Program-made: the position numbers and the translations under genes
Notes under the pieces: generated by a model
Seen by the model: only the letters and a program-made list of their open reading frames with translations
Database searches by the model: none
What the model was told of the DNA's origin: nothing
Origin: Schistosoma haematobium
Taxonomy: Eukaryota; Platyhelminthes; Trematoda; Strigeidida; Schistosomatidae
DNA: 64,000 nucleotides
Direction: 5' to 3'
Assembly (NCBI RefSeq): GCF_000699445.3
Contig: NC_067195.1
Span: 84,392,569-84,456,568 of the forward strand
In this document: positions 1 through 12,200 of the stretch, in pieces
Numbering within the stretch: position 1 is the first letter of the stretch
Layout: every line of letters starts with the position of its first letter

Positions 1-2300
1 CCATGACGAAATGTCAAGTGAGATGTATCAGCTAGGTATTAAATAGGTTTGTACAACGAAAATGTTTCTTATACCCAAGTAAAAGGAAGGCACTGGTTGT
101 TAGCTGTGTACAAGTTAGGCCAAGCTGCAAAGCTTCTTGGCTTAAACTTGATATGAGTAGTAGGATAAACAAAAAATGAGCAAAAGGACTAAAGAAAATA
201 AATGACTGACAAAGTCTGTCAACAAGCAAGACCTATATAAGTTGCGATCATCAGAATCTGCAGATAAATTACTCAAAAAAGATCGAGTTGAGAAATTTAA
301 CAAGATGGAATGAATCCAAATTCAGAACAGGAATATGCAGTACAAATAGGAGAGGCTGTTCCTCAAATTCACGAATGTAACAGAAAGTATTTAGTGATCG
401 AAAAGCTAGCATCTTCATTATTTTACCATTAACTGATCTTTGTCAATCATTGCCTTTTATTGAATGCCACCCCTTTAGCATCATTCAGCCTGCAATAGAT
501 TTGCTTGATTGAGTGAACAAGCTAAAATTAAATCGAAAACTTAAATCCTAGAAATGGCACGTTTATCGACCAACGCTCTAGTGTTAGGTTTGGACTGAGA
601 GCTAACGAACAAAAGTTTCTTCGGTCAAACCGAAGTACATTTCTCTGTTGCCATACAAAATCTTTTGGAGTCACCCATATTAAATTATATCAAGACAAAT
701 CCTGTGCTCAGTATAATCAGTCTGAATTTAAGAAAGAGGACAGATTATATCAAAGACACAAAATACTCCGACTGATGGACCTTCTGCTATACAGTTAGCG
801 ATTTCTGTAGCACAACGAAGCGCACAAAACAAGGAGCGGAATGGGTAATGAATAACCGTTAGATACACGAGAATCAATGAGAGTATTCCAATAAGATGGG
901 ATCCAATATCTATCTGAAAGGATAAGAGACTCCGTTCCCATCAGGCAGTCAAAAAATAACATTCATCAACCGAACCAAACGGTTACCTTGAGTCTATTCA
1001 AACACAAGCTTATTGTCAACGGCCCGGCAACATATAGCAGTAAAACTAAATAGTGAAGGTAAATGTTAACCCAAGTCAAATCGTGAAGGCGTGGTTAGGA
1101 AAGAATGAAGAGAACAAAAGCGTGATTAAAAGATTTCTGAGTAAAATTTAAAATACGAAATGAGAAAATAAATGACAACACTCTCCGTGAGATCCATTTT
1201 TGTGTGCCCACGCGTATATATAGAAAGAATCTCTCCATGTCTGTTTTTTCTTACGATCAGTCCCATGTATTTCGGAAGCGTGTGCTTTTTTATTGTTGTC
1301 CGTATTTTGATTCTCGTTTTTGAGTTTGATTGCACTTATTATTGCAATATCTATGATAATTAGAAGTATTCTAATTAATGCGCTAACAAAGAATTTCCCG
1401 AAATGAAGCAGTTTAAGTAGAAGTAGATGAGCACGAATAAGCGGGTAATCAATTACCAAGGAGTCGTTAGCTCGTACAAATACCAAAATATCATTCAAAA
1501 TTCTAAATCTTTACTATTCCCTTGATGCTGATGAGTTTTTTGATGGCACTCTCTATATTAGGCGCCACATTTGGGTGGTACTTTGTGAACTGGTCGTCTC
1601 CGTTTCATCAGACTCAAGCACGTCCTCTATTTGATTTTAGAGAGGTTTGTTACTATTAACTATAGTTTGCCTATGTTTGGAGCAAGTTGAATTAACCTAC
1701 CACTTTTCTTTAAGCATATTTTTCTTGAACCGATAAAAATATTCTTCTCATTGTGACAACTGGGTTTTGTGAGGTGTCTGCACAAGTTGAATAGAATACC
1801 ATACAGTACTTCTTCTACACCATTTTGGACGTCTGTTACGTTAATAAAGGGAAGTTATTGGATATTGTCATCTGCTGAGTTATCAAACTCAGGCGTGACT
1901 TAAATTCTAACATTTAGACAGACAACGAAGCGTTCCGATTTCTGGATCTAACGCCATCCAATGATCAACTTTGTAGGGACTTTTAGTGTTTCCTTTCTAA
2001 TACAGCAGTAACAGGAAAATGACCTTCATATGATTGAATGGTTGTTACGTATCCAGTCATAAAATGATTGAGAAAAATATATTCGGTCGCAGTGACCGTT
2101 GTCAACTATTTAAATAACCTGTGTCCTCATCTTCAAGAGGAAAGAAACAGCCATGCATCTTGTAGATTCCTTTTCATCCTTTGACGACAAACAGTACAGA
2201 TAAGTCGGCTCTAGCACACCCACATCCGTAATTGCCACTGTTTGGCAAGTGTCATCATTCGTCGGACTATATAGCATATCTCAGTGTGCACACTACAAAT
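1..2300. other. Intergenic AT-rich DNA
   Basis: No coding signal, RNA gene or recognisable element could be supported. The reading frames present (for example a lysine-rich 116-codon frame on the minus strand at 1148-1498) have no recognisable domain and no convincing splice sites. Confidence 0.5.
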
Positions 2301-2310
2301 ATATTGGTCT

Positions 2311-2686
2311 TCTTTCGGGATACTCAGAAAAATATGCCAAAAATTATCATGTTAAGTCTAATGCTACCCTTGGACTTGAAAATGGTGTCATTTTCCTACT
2401 GGTCAATATTTATTTCACGTGCCATTTTCCTGTTGGCCAAATATTGTACAAATGTTATTTTCTATTTTATGGTACGATGTGGTCTGCTTGATTGGTATAT
2501 AAACAGAGTATGTTTGGAATATAACGATTCATATCGCAGAGGCTGAGATTGGTGTTCTGGACTTAACTGGCTGGGCTAGGCGGAAAGCAGGGCCAATTAG
2601 AACTCTAGGTTGCTCATACGGGTTTACGCGTTATTGTTCCGATAGAAAAGTCACTGTTCTCTAGTCGGCGGTCACGAGATATAACA
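2311..2686 (+). repeat. LTR-like dispersed repeat, family B copy 1
   Basis: The sequence matches in order the solo LTR at 56,083-56,446 (opposite strand). Shared blocks include the start near TCGGGATACTCAGAAAAATA, a conserved stretch around ATTTTATGGTACGATGTGG, the TATA-like TATATAAAC at about 2497, and an end in ATAACA. The TATA-like motif followed by a conserved GC-richer block fits an LTR promoter. The 5' end is approximate and no target-site duplication was seen, so this may be an old or truncated solo LTR. Confidence 0.6.
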
Positions 2687-2689
2687 TCT

Positions 2690-3875
2690 CCCCCCGGATA
2701 TATTCTCTTTTAGGGATTCGATACATAGTCCTTACGACAACAGACATTTATGTGAACCTGCAGCGTTCCACAGTTTCAGGGTAGTATGGTTTTATTAGAT
2801 GTCATCGGATGATAGTTTGGTTAGACTGTAGCATGCAACACTTCCGTTGACATCATTGGGTTTAAGATGTCCTCCCACCCGGACTATTCCCTACACAATC
2901 ATTCCACTCAGTCCTTCTGTAAGGATTCTGGGATTTATTTATTTTATGATGTTCTCCCTTCTTAAGTGGATCTTTCTTTGTTTCGCAGCTCCTTAACTTT
3001 TAATGCCCCATATCTGATTTCATAATGTTTAGGGAACCATACACCATCATATGCGTGACAAATCTCGCCAACCATGCTGTACCTCACATTAGTTGGGACA
3101 GTTGATAAATGTCGGCTTTAAAGAAGATCCTCTGGCTATCGTTATGAATCCGTCCAAATACAGTTCCACTCAAGGAAGAAAGAAATTGTTTCACACAGGT
3201 ACGCCTGAAGTGTAGTAACCTAAGACGGCAACTGCCGAAAAACAATACTAAGTAAAACGAAACTCAAAACACTAGTATGTGGTGACACTGGTTCCTAATA
3301 ACATGACTCTTCAAGCTAAACTACAATTTACATTAGCCGTCAACGCAGAACCATTCTTGGTCATGCAGCAGACTTATTCTTTACGTATTAAATATATTAT
3401 AGTATTGCCAACCTAAAATGCAACTATCAGAGGTTTTCAAACCAATATTACTGACTGTTACGATAGGATGATTCAGCATACAAAGCGACGTCAGATCCCA
3501 TAGATTAGGTGGTCAAATCACAGTAAGTCCACAATACCGAACCAGGTCTATGATTCCTGTAGCATAGATAAGTGCACTAATACCGACCCAAACCTTAATC
3601 TCACATCAATTTTAGAATCTGTAGATATTATAATAACATAATTACAAACCTGAGAAAAATATGGACAGTGTGAGTAGATAAAAACAGGAATAGGAAAAAA
3701 AGTAAACTCCTCATCGAATCAAATCTCCGTTCCACATTTTACATTCGGTTCAGACCTCATCATAGCACATATCCCCCCAATCAGTTGACGTCAGGAGACT
3801 ACAAACTAGCCATCCTATGCTGAAATATCATGAAACTTATTATTCCACATGTGGGATCGTGGATGCGCATTGTTT
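2690..3875. other. Intergenic DNA, nothing recognised
   Basis: No coding frame or repeat could be assigned in this stretch. Confidence 0.4.
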
Positions 3876-3877
3876 CG

Positions 3878-4380
3878 TTTATTTATTCGACCACATAAAT
3901 ATTGATACGAAGAAGCACCGAATAAATGTGCCACACGAGTCACTTGATTTGTATGGGCTGTGACACTGCCCGGGTGCCCAAACCGAAGCAGGCGGTTTCC
4001 TTGGGGGGCCACACCCGTAGTCTTCGACCTAAAGGTTTGATCCACAAGGCAGTGGAGCAACGTTAGGAAATGCAGTCCCATGGTAGTCGGTGACTAACGA
4101 TTAGTTCGTACGCCATTTGTTCTCTCAGGATACTGGAGCCCACGTTCACAATTGGTTTGAAATCAGGGTTTTCGAACTCCTCCAGGTGGATCCTTCGTAC
4201 CTACCAACTCGGTTACAGAGCCGGGCGTTCGCTTTTCGTCCTCTCAATTTCGTAAAAAACAGTAATGCCGCGAGAAAACAGTGAACAGGAATTCCCTGGC
4301 AGCGGTTGTATGCACGTGGTCATGTGAGAGCATTTCGAGAGGGAGAGCGGACTCTCCCCACCCTCGGTCGTACCACGGCA
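3878..4380 (-). repeat. tRNA-like SINE, family A copy 1 (with LINE-type 3' tail)
   Basis: Read on the minus strand, this roughly 500-bp repeat has a tRNA-like head at about 4150-4225: an A-box-like CCGAGTTGGTAGG and a B-box-like GAGTTCGAAAACC. A GC-rich body follows, shared with copies at 33.5 and 51.3 kb. Its last about 60 nt (3,878-3,935) match the 3' end of the LINE at 48.4-50.0 kb (GTGTGGC, then CAATATT-ATGTG, then AATAAATAAA). A tail shared with a LINE is what is expected of a SINE copied by that LINE's reverse transcriptase. The copy at 51.3 kb lacks the tRNA-like segment, so family members differ in composition. Confidence 0.65.
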
Positions 4381-4385
4381 TTTGG

Positions 4386-4460
4386 GTGTCCATACTAAGA
4401 TGAAACGGCCGTCCAGTGAGTCCAGGTTTTTAATAGTGGTCTAGCTTAGATCGACTCATT
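4386..4460 (+). repeat. Hammerhead SINE remnant (copy 1)
   Basis: This retains the 3' half of a hammerhead element: GAAACGGCCGTCCAGTG followed by the family tail (CCAGGTTTT, AATAGTGGTCTAGCTTAGAT). The catalytic CTGANGA strand and the 5' side of stem I are missing or scrambled, so no working ribozyme is expected. Confidence 0.65.
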
Positions 4461-7220
4461 GAATTAACATAAAACCTACAACTATCTATGTAAACAATTA
4501 GTGGACCTGTTGTAACATAAAAACGTCTTGAGGAATTTAGCAATTATCATTCGGAAATTCTGACATGGTGTTTTACAAACTTCACGACAGGTTCATCCTT
4601 TATCTTAAACACACTATCAAACTGGGAAGCTGCACATCACTCGCTTATAAGGATATTATTAGCTCAATTAAGGGATTTGTTCCATAATAATCAATTTAAA
4701 CTTGTATGATTTGAGTCACAGAAAGACATTTGTCGTAATTGATGACATGAAATAATAAAAAACAACATCAATAAGAGACTAACAACTGTATAAACTCAAC
4801 GGGTATTTTATGTATATGTAACTTGATTTTATCGGTTGAGTATGATAAACACATTTGAATTATATATTGTGAATTTTACACTTATTAAAAGAACTTGACA
4901 AATCATAAGATCTTTTTATTGTCAGATTGCCTATTGATTTTAGTGTCAAAACAATGCCCATTTGAAAGCGGTAAGAAGATTGATAATCGGAAAAATTATT
5001 GTTTTATATTCATATAATTTGATTAAATCCCTTAACTCTGTGTTCAATATGAAAAAAAGTATTAAAAATAAGATATTAGAAACATAACAATGAAGTCAGT
5101 ATAGTCTGTTGTAAAACGGTAAATTACATTTCAATATACAAAAAGTAACAATCAGAACCAAAACATAAGTTTAGTTTTTTTCTGTTTATAAGATTGCTAA
5201 CATGTATTCTGATAGATATGAATTTTCTCACAATTTGAACTTACGTAAAACAGGAACTGTGTAATCATTTTCAGTTCTAGAGGTATCAAGGTATAATTTA
5301 GGGCAAGTGCATATAACTGCGCTGGAGATCATTTTGTTCTAAAATAAGTATAACAACATACTTTACTGAATTATGATTTAAAATGAGTATAAGTTAATAG
5401 AAGTGGTTTATTGAGATAAATATTCATTATTTCGTCACAACATTGTGCACTCAACAAAAGTCCCAAAATATTTTCCTTGTGAGATATAAAAATTATAAAT
5501 CACGAACAACCTAATGCAATCTGAATGTTAAGGACTAATAGTGTTACAGAATTCCTCAAATTACCAACGACCTATTAGATTGACATACAGGCGAACATAG
5601 TGAAAAATCTTAGCGATTATAGTAATAAATTTACTTCTGTGAAATGTTACACCGAAGTCCGACTATAAAATCTAAAGTGAGTGAATTCCAATTATACTAT
5701 ATATAATTATATATCAATGGGAATCCGCAAATAACAAAAACACCTTCAACATAGCTTTACACAGGCTCAGAACATTTTGCTTAATTTTTATCAGGTAACT
5801 AACATCCTTCAACACTCATACAACAAGTTAAGCTGAACATTTATCATATTTTAGTTAATTTATTTAGAATAACTCATTTATGAAATACATATCTTATTTA
5901 CTCAGTTCAAAGCCATATACACTTAGCTGTTGGGGGGTTAGGGATTGGAAAATGAAACTGAACGGCTGGAAACCCACTGCTTCAATAATTAATTCATCAA
6001 TCTATACAATTGACTGAGTAACAGCGGTGTCAATGTTTAGGGTACGGGAGAAGTGAGATGATGCAGTTGAGAAATGTTATAAGAACCATAATAAACATTG
6101 TATGATAGAAGTGATATATTGAACATTAAAACGCAAGACAAAATTCTTTATTTCGAGATGCAAAATTACAATTTAGGGTAGTATCACAATATAAGATCAG
6201 AAACTTTTCATATCTGAAGTCACGGTGTAGTTTTCGATAGAGTTGAGTTTTATAAATTTATGGAACAATCATAAAGGTTAGTTCTACATAAATTAGACTC
6301 TAATCATTTTATCTGGAACGATAAACAAAATTCTACAATTAAATTATACAACTTAGAGAACGCAATATAACTAAAAGTATCCACCTGTGCTATGAATCCT
6401 CTCTATTATTTCAATATAGAATAGTATTAGAAATTGTAAGAACGAAAATACCAAGCTGGCCACAAAGTGATGCGACGTACACATCTAAAGTGTACAACGA
6501 AAGACATTAATTACAAGATTTTTGAGAGGACTACATCAAACGGAATATGAACGAATGTTTATGCCTAACATATATGAAAAAGTGGTCATGTGAGTAGTTG
6601 AATAATAGAGTTTTGGTATTCTCTTACTTTCAGAACTTAATTTTCATGTTGTAATTTCTATCCCAGGCAACATCAACGCACTATAAAACAGTTGAGACTT
6701 ACTATTTCACCGGTGATTAGTTAGCCATTTATTTTAACTACTTCATACAACATGTGATAAGCCAGCTATCTACTTCGTAACGTCCTTACATCACCTAACA
6801 AGTGTACAGCCAATTTTGTTTATTGAATAAATCATATATATTATTGAGATAATGGAAGTTAAAGAGCGGTGACCAAAAACACATCCAAGTAGATTGGAGA
6901 TAGAAGTAGAGTTAAAATATTACTCATTTAAAAGAGGAAATACACATATAGGTTAGTTATCAAGTGACAAGAATCAGAATAATTTAGAATAAAGACTGGA
7001 AGAGCTTATCGCAAGTACAATAACTAGGACTCAGTTGGACAACAGAACAAGCAATATAAACTGATTCATTTCGAAATTCATAATGAGGAATTTCGCATAT
7101 CAATGCAATGAATACATCATGATTATGCGGTCTAGTTAAGTAAAAGCAACATCAGCGACAATAACATCATTTCGAGAAAAAAGACGATAGTTTATGATTA
7201 AATATTTTACGGAGAAAACA
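4461..7220. other. 3' flank of the TMEM63 gene, no further exon identified
   Basis: AT-rich sequence downstream of the last supported TMEM63 exon. A minus-strand AATAAA near 6818 could serve polyadenylation. No further coding exon with a compatible splice phase was convincing, so the true C-terminus and 3' UTR are unresolved. Confidence 0.4.
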
Positions 7221-7238
7221 CTAGTATAAAAGTCTTAC

Positions 7239-7536
7239 TTGATTATAGTCAATTAATTTACGATAATGACCGGAATATTTTCTGCATACAGAAACAGGGC
7301 ATATAAGAGAAGATGAATGATATTTGACAAGGGCAGAAAATATCACAGATATTACTATCGTAACCACAGTCAAAACAAAATAGGCAATGATCAGTGGGCG
7401 TAGTTCTACAGAAGACCATCGTAGTGAATAAAAAGCAAACACATTGATAGATGCCATACAAACTCCAGATAAACTAAATCGGGTTGATTGAAGAAACCAT
7501 TTCAAATGATAAATATATTGATAATTCTTTTTGTCG
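7239..7536 (-). CDS. TMEM63 exon: last helices and C-terminal tail
   Basis: Acceptor TTTTTATTACAG and donor AATCAA|GTAAGA. It opens with [11 protein letters not shown] (family DRYNLYYAYLP), then [19 protein letters not shown] and a hydrophobic helix [19 protein letters not shown]. If the donor is not used, the frame stops at 7221 after five more codons, so this could be the terminal exon. Which form is real cannot be told from sequence. Confidence 0.88.
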
Positions 7537-9202
7537 CTGTAATAAAAACCAAATAAAATTACATAAAACCATTTCAGTATTAAAGTAATCTAAGACTATT
7601 TTTGTAACAACCAATAATATAAGTAACTGAATTTTATAAATTGATGAATGTAATCATACTTTGTGGATAGGAAACGTATTAAAAGCACATTTGAGAAAGT
7701 TTCGTACTACATGAGATACATAAATACTGCGTATCTTCGAAATTCAAGAAAAAAAAAACTCATTTGTAATTGACATTCATTTTGTTTCAAGTTGTATTCA
7801 GAAATAATACTACTAAAACCGGATTATTTACATAAACTGGTCTCCGGGTGACAAATAAACCCAAGCTGGTTAGCCTGCAGCAGTGATCAGTGTATATTTG
7901 GCATTAAAACTACACTAAACTATATCGTGATTTTTGGTAAAAATTAATAGTGATCAGTACTAATACACAACCAGAAATTAACGTTAACTGTCCCAAAACT
8001 GCAATTATACAAGTGACTGTCAAGTATAAGGATGTGAGACAATAAACTAAGGATAAACAATACTAAGATTCATCGTTAACGTACGAAGTTCTACGTTGTT
8101 ACTGACTGACTGATAATATAATGAATGTCGTCAGTACGATATAAGCTTTGATAAAAGAACAGATCAGTGAAACACAAAGAATTAGCTATGTCCCAAAACA
8201 CTTACTGTTTCTCATAAGTAAGAACATAGATACTATTTATGTACGAATAAAACTACAGTTTAAAGTATTCACTTTGTATTTTTCTCTGAAACCTTAGAAA
8301 CCCAAAATCCAGTGAAAAAAGACACTACATAACTTGTGGTTGGAGAAAATATTGATAATTAAAAACAGAGACTGATGCGTCTCAGTATAATTCTGGACAT
8401 CCAGAGTGTTACTTTAAACTATAAACAGGAATTAAGCAGATGAAATATACGCTTTAAACTGACATTATTAATAAGTACTTTACGCAACCAAGTATAACGC
8501 AACATATTTTTCGGTAGCCGTGATATTTGAATAATAGTAAGCAATAATGTTGCGGTTTATTTTGTATCAACAAGTTTAGACAACCAGATATCTAGTGTCT
8601 TAATTTTGATTCCTCAGTCTCTATTCACTTTTATGATAATTAAATAATCAAGAAGGCTCGATTGAACATGCCAGTTTGAGTTACTTATGGTGTGGATACA
8701 ACATTTATCTACCAATCAAAGGATGAGTTTACTACACAGCAGGTGGATCCATTCTACTTCGTGGCTGTAAAAGATGAGCATTAAGATTAGAAGACATTCA
8801 TCAATATCGTGAGATAACCGAGTGAGAAATGTCGAAGTAAGGCATAAGGTATGGACTTCTTTTCGACTGATGTGGTTGGGATATGTAGTCTATGCCCAAA
8901 CATAGAATACCCCAACTGGCGATGATGTATGGTGTAGGAGTTGGTTGGAAGAAAGTTAGGGAAGGTCAAATAAAGCACCGATTCATGAAGTTATAAACAA
9001 GCAGACTGACCCATGATAATGGATGAAGACTACTTGGATGGAGTCCGCATGATTATTGTAACAAATGGTTAGCAAATTTGTGTGGCATGGCTCAGAGTTG
9101 TTCGCAATGGCGCAGGCACTTACACTCCCAATCCTTTTTCAGAATCTGAGTCCCGGAATCTCAATATACCTTTTTTTCCTTTTTTACGTCTAATTTTTCC
9201 TA

Positions 9203-9261
<59 letters not shown>

Positions 9262-12200
9262 GATACTGTTACTACTCTTTCTCTAAACAATTACATCCCC
9301 CTGAGCTAATGTGGTAATACATCTTGGACCGATATACACTAGACAAAGTAATAACATTTACAAGGCGACGCGCATATAATCCTTAGTGATACACTCGTCT
9401 ATCTTATTTTACATTATAACCGACAAACAAACCAATCAATTTTAATGAATACTGAGGAAACTAACGTTTCGGTCCAACCACGTATATCTGATTGCAACGG
9501 CTCATGAATCCATACAAGCATAAACTTATCGATAAGAAATTTAAATAGAAAATACAACAGACCAAAGACGTAGATGATTGGACAAACTGGTGTGTAAGCA
9601 ATAATAATTGTATGAACAACTGACAGAAATGCATAGTTTTCTCCAAATGCGAATGTTTCCGGTTGAGGCTAATTCGTGTGGTAGAGGGAGAAAGAGAGAG
9701 AGAGAGAAAAAGAAGTATTATTAACGAATATTCATAAGGACTACAGTGCTAGAGTCTACGAGACACCCAAATTTAGCGTTTAACACTAATGATGTGAGAG
9801 TGATGGAGAAAATATTGATTTTCGACGTTTTAAGTATAAGCCAAAAATTTGGTTCATTTAATTCGCCTTGGATAACCAGATAAATATAGATAATCGACAA
9901 TAAAATAATCCATTAAATACTAAATAAACTGAGAAAAATGATTAAAACAATCATAAAAATGAAACAGCATTCAATAGATCGCAGCAATAAGACAACTGAA
10001 TAGAGCGAGTTGAAGTCACACGACACACACATGACTAAATAGTGAATCGATACAAAAAGACCCAAAAAAGACAAAACTCAACTAATGACCAGTCGAAGAA
10101 TGATATTTTAGGTATGTCGAATTTAGAGTTGTTCAAAGTCAGAATCTTCAACATCAATGTTTGGAGCACAAACTTGGAGAACTACAACCATCACCAAAAA
10201 AGTACAAGTATTTATAAACAATCGTCTAAGCAAGATAATGTCCGTTAGTCGGATACCATCAGCAACTACCTACTGTGGGGGAGAACAAACCAACTTCCAG
10301 CTCAAGAGGAAATTAAGAAAAGACATTGAGCGTGGATAGGACATACATTACGGAAAGCCCCAAACTATATCACGAAGCAAGTACTAACTTGGAATCCAGA
10401 AGGGAAACAGAGAAGAGGAAGGCCAAAGAACACACTACATCGGAAAAAGAAGCAGATATGAAAAGGGTGAATAACAGCTGGAAAGGACTGCCCAGGACAG
10501 GGTTGGATGGAGAATGCTGGTGGGCGGCTTATGCTCCTCCACAAGGGGTCGGTCACAGGCGCAAGTAGTTGTTCAATAAGTGAATTTTTCATGATATTGT
10601 ATTCACGAACAAGTGTAATTAGTCATACTAGTCAAGATTTAAGCAGATTTTTCTCCAGCCTAGTTGAAAAACGCAGATCACATCACGAAATGCATCTCAG
10701 TCAAAAGTGTTATCACGTTACTTTCATGTATAAGAACGGAGAAAAATATCAAGATAGCTTCCCATTGCTGTAATATGTTAGTCTGAGACATTATTATTAA
10801 TGTTGAATACTGTTCGCAATTTATTAAACTATTCACAAACAAGTAACAATTTTTATTTAGTTTCTACACATGTCTTGTATTTGTTCCAATAAAGCTATTT
10901 CAATACGCAAGGCACCTTTAAATTCAAATGTCTTACAACTTTATTCTCATTGACAATTACATTGATGACCAATTATAACAGCTTCAATTGTTCAAATCAT
11001 GAAGAAAATTCAACTTAATTTCTTTGTTCACTTTTGTTAAGGTTGCTTTGTTAGTTAGTTACAAGCAACGTAGAACCTGCACATATGAGCACTGTATGTT
11101 ACACTACATTTGAATAAGAAAACGAAATTATCCAGACAAACATCAGAGAAGTAGAAGTAGTTACAATGTTGATGATGTTATGAAAGATTAGGGATAAACA
11201 ATAAAATTCAAGAAAAAAGATTAAATCTGGGGAATAAAAAGTAAGTGTATTCCAGGACAAAGAGTGAATATAGATCTGGCTAACTGAGACCAATTTTGAA
11301 CCATGTCAATCAATATCGCCAATCAACGTTGAGATATTCGTGCCGACACCGACGAAAATGGTCTGCAGCTACTTATACAACTCAGTTCAGATATTTTGTA
11401 TTCGCAGAAATTAATCAACAACTTAATAGTAATTAACTACAGTGACTAAACACCTACTATAAATCACTTCACAATGGTACCTTTTGGTATATTGCATAGA
11501 GATTCGAATGAATTAACGTGTTCAGACAAAAATATTCACAACCAGTTCTGGTGAAAATCCTCAACTGATGTAATTTTAATGTTCAGAAGTTTTTCCAATA
11601 AATACTTTATACTCATTAAAATCAAGCTGATGGTAGCAAGTTTCTGTGGTTTTTATTATCTTGAATGTTGTTTTGATAGAGAATAAGGTTTCATTTTATG
11701 TTAAACAATAATATCTAACTCGATTTGCTAATAATGAAGTTTGTATGGTGATTGACAAGAAAAGGATTTTATGGGAACAGTGGCAGTAAATTACTGTGAT
11801 CAAAGTCATATATAAAAAAACCAATTACTTCAGAGAAAACTTTTCTTTCTGCCACAGTATGAGCGTAAAAGTGTCTTCTAACCAAACTTTGAAAAATATG
11901 ACCCAAACGTAGAATTCGTAGACCTGTTCCAAGTAGTGCACATGTTACTACATAATTGATGAACAATGCACCACTGTCTGGTAAAAATATACATTCTGTT
12001 CGAAATGGTACATAAAAAGCAAATGGATTTGAATGATTCACTTTAGTTGTTATAAGTTGATGTAACAGAGCTGGAAAACTGGAAAACAAAACACAGTACA
12101 TGAGAAATATCAACCAATCATATTTAACATAAATGAATTTGTCATTAGTAAGATATTTGTGAAAAATGTACGAGTCCAGAATACATCTAGTAAACGACCA

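Noticed and set aside
1148..1498. 116-codon minus-strand frame near the window start
   Set aside because: No domain recognised, no splice support, far from the last TMEM63 exon.
9082..9309. Frame with a polythreonine run
   Set aside because: Translated (TAC)n repeat at the end of a dead LINE.
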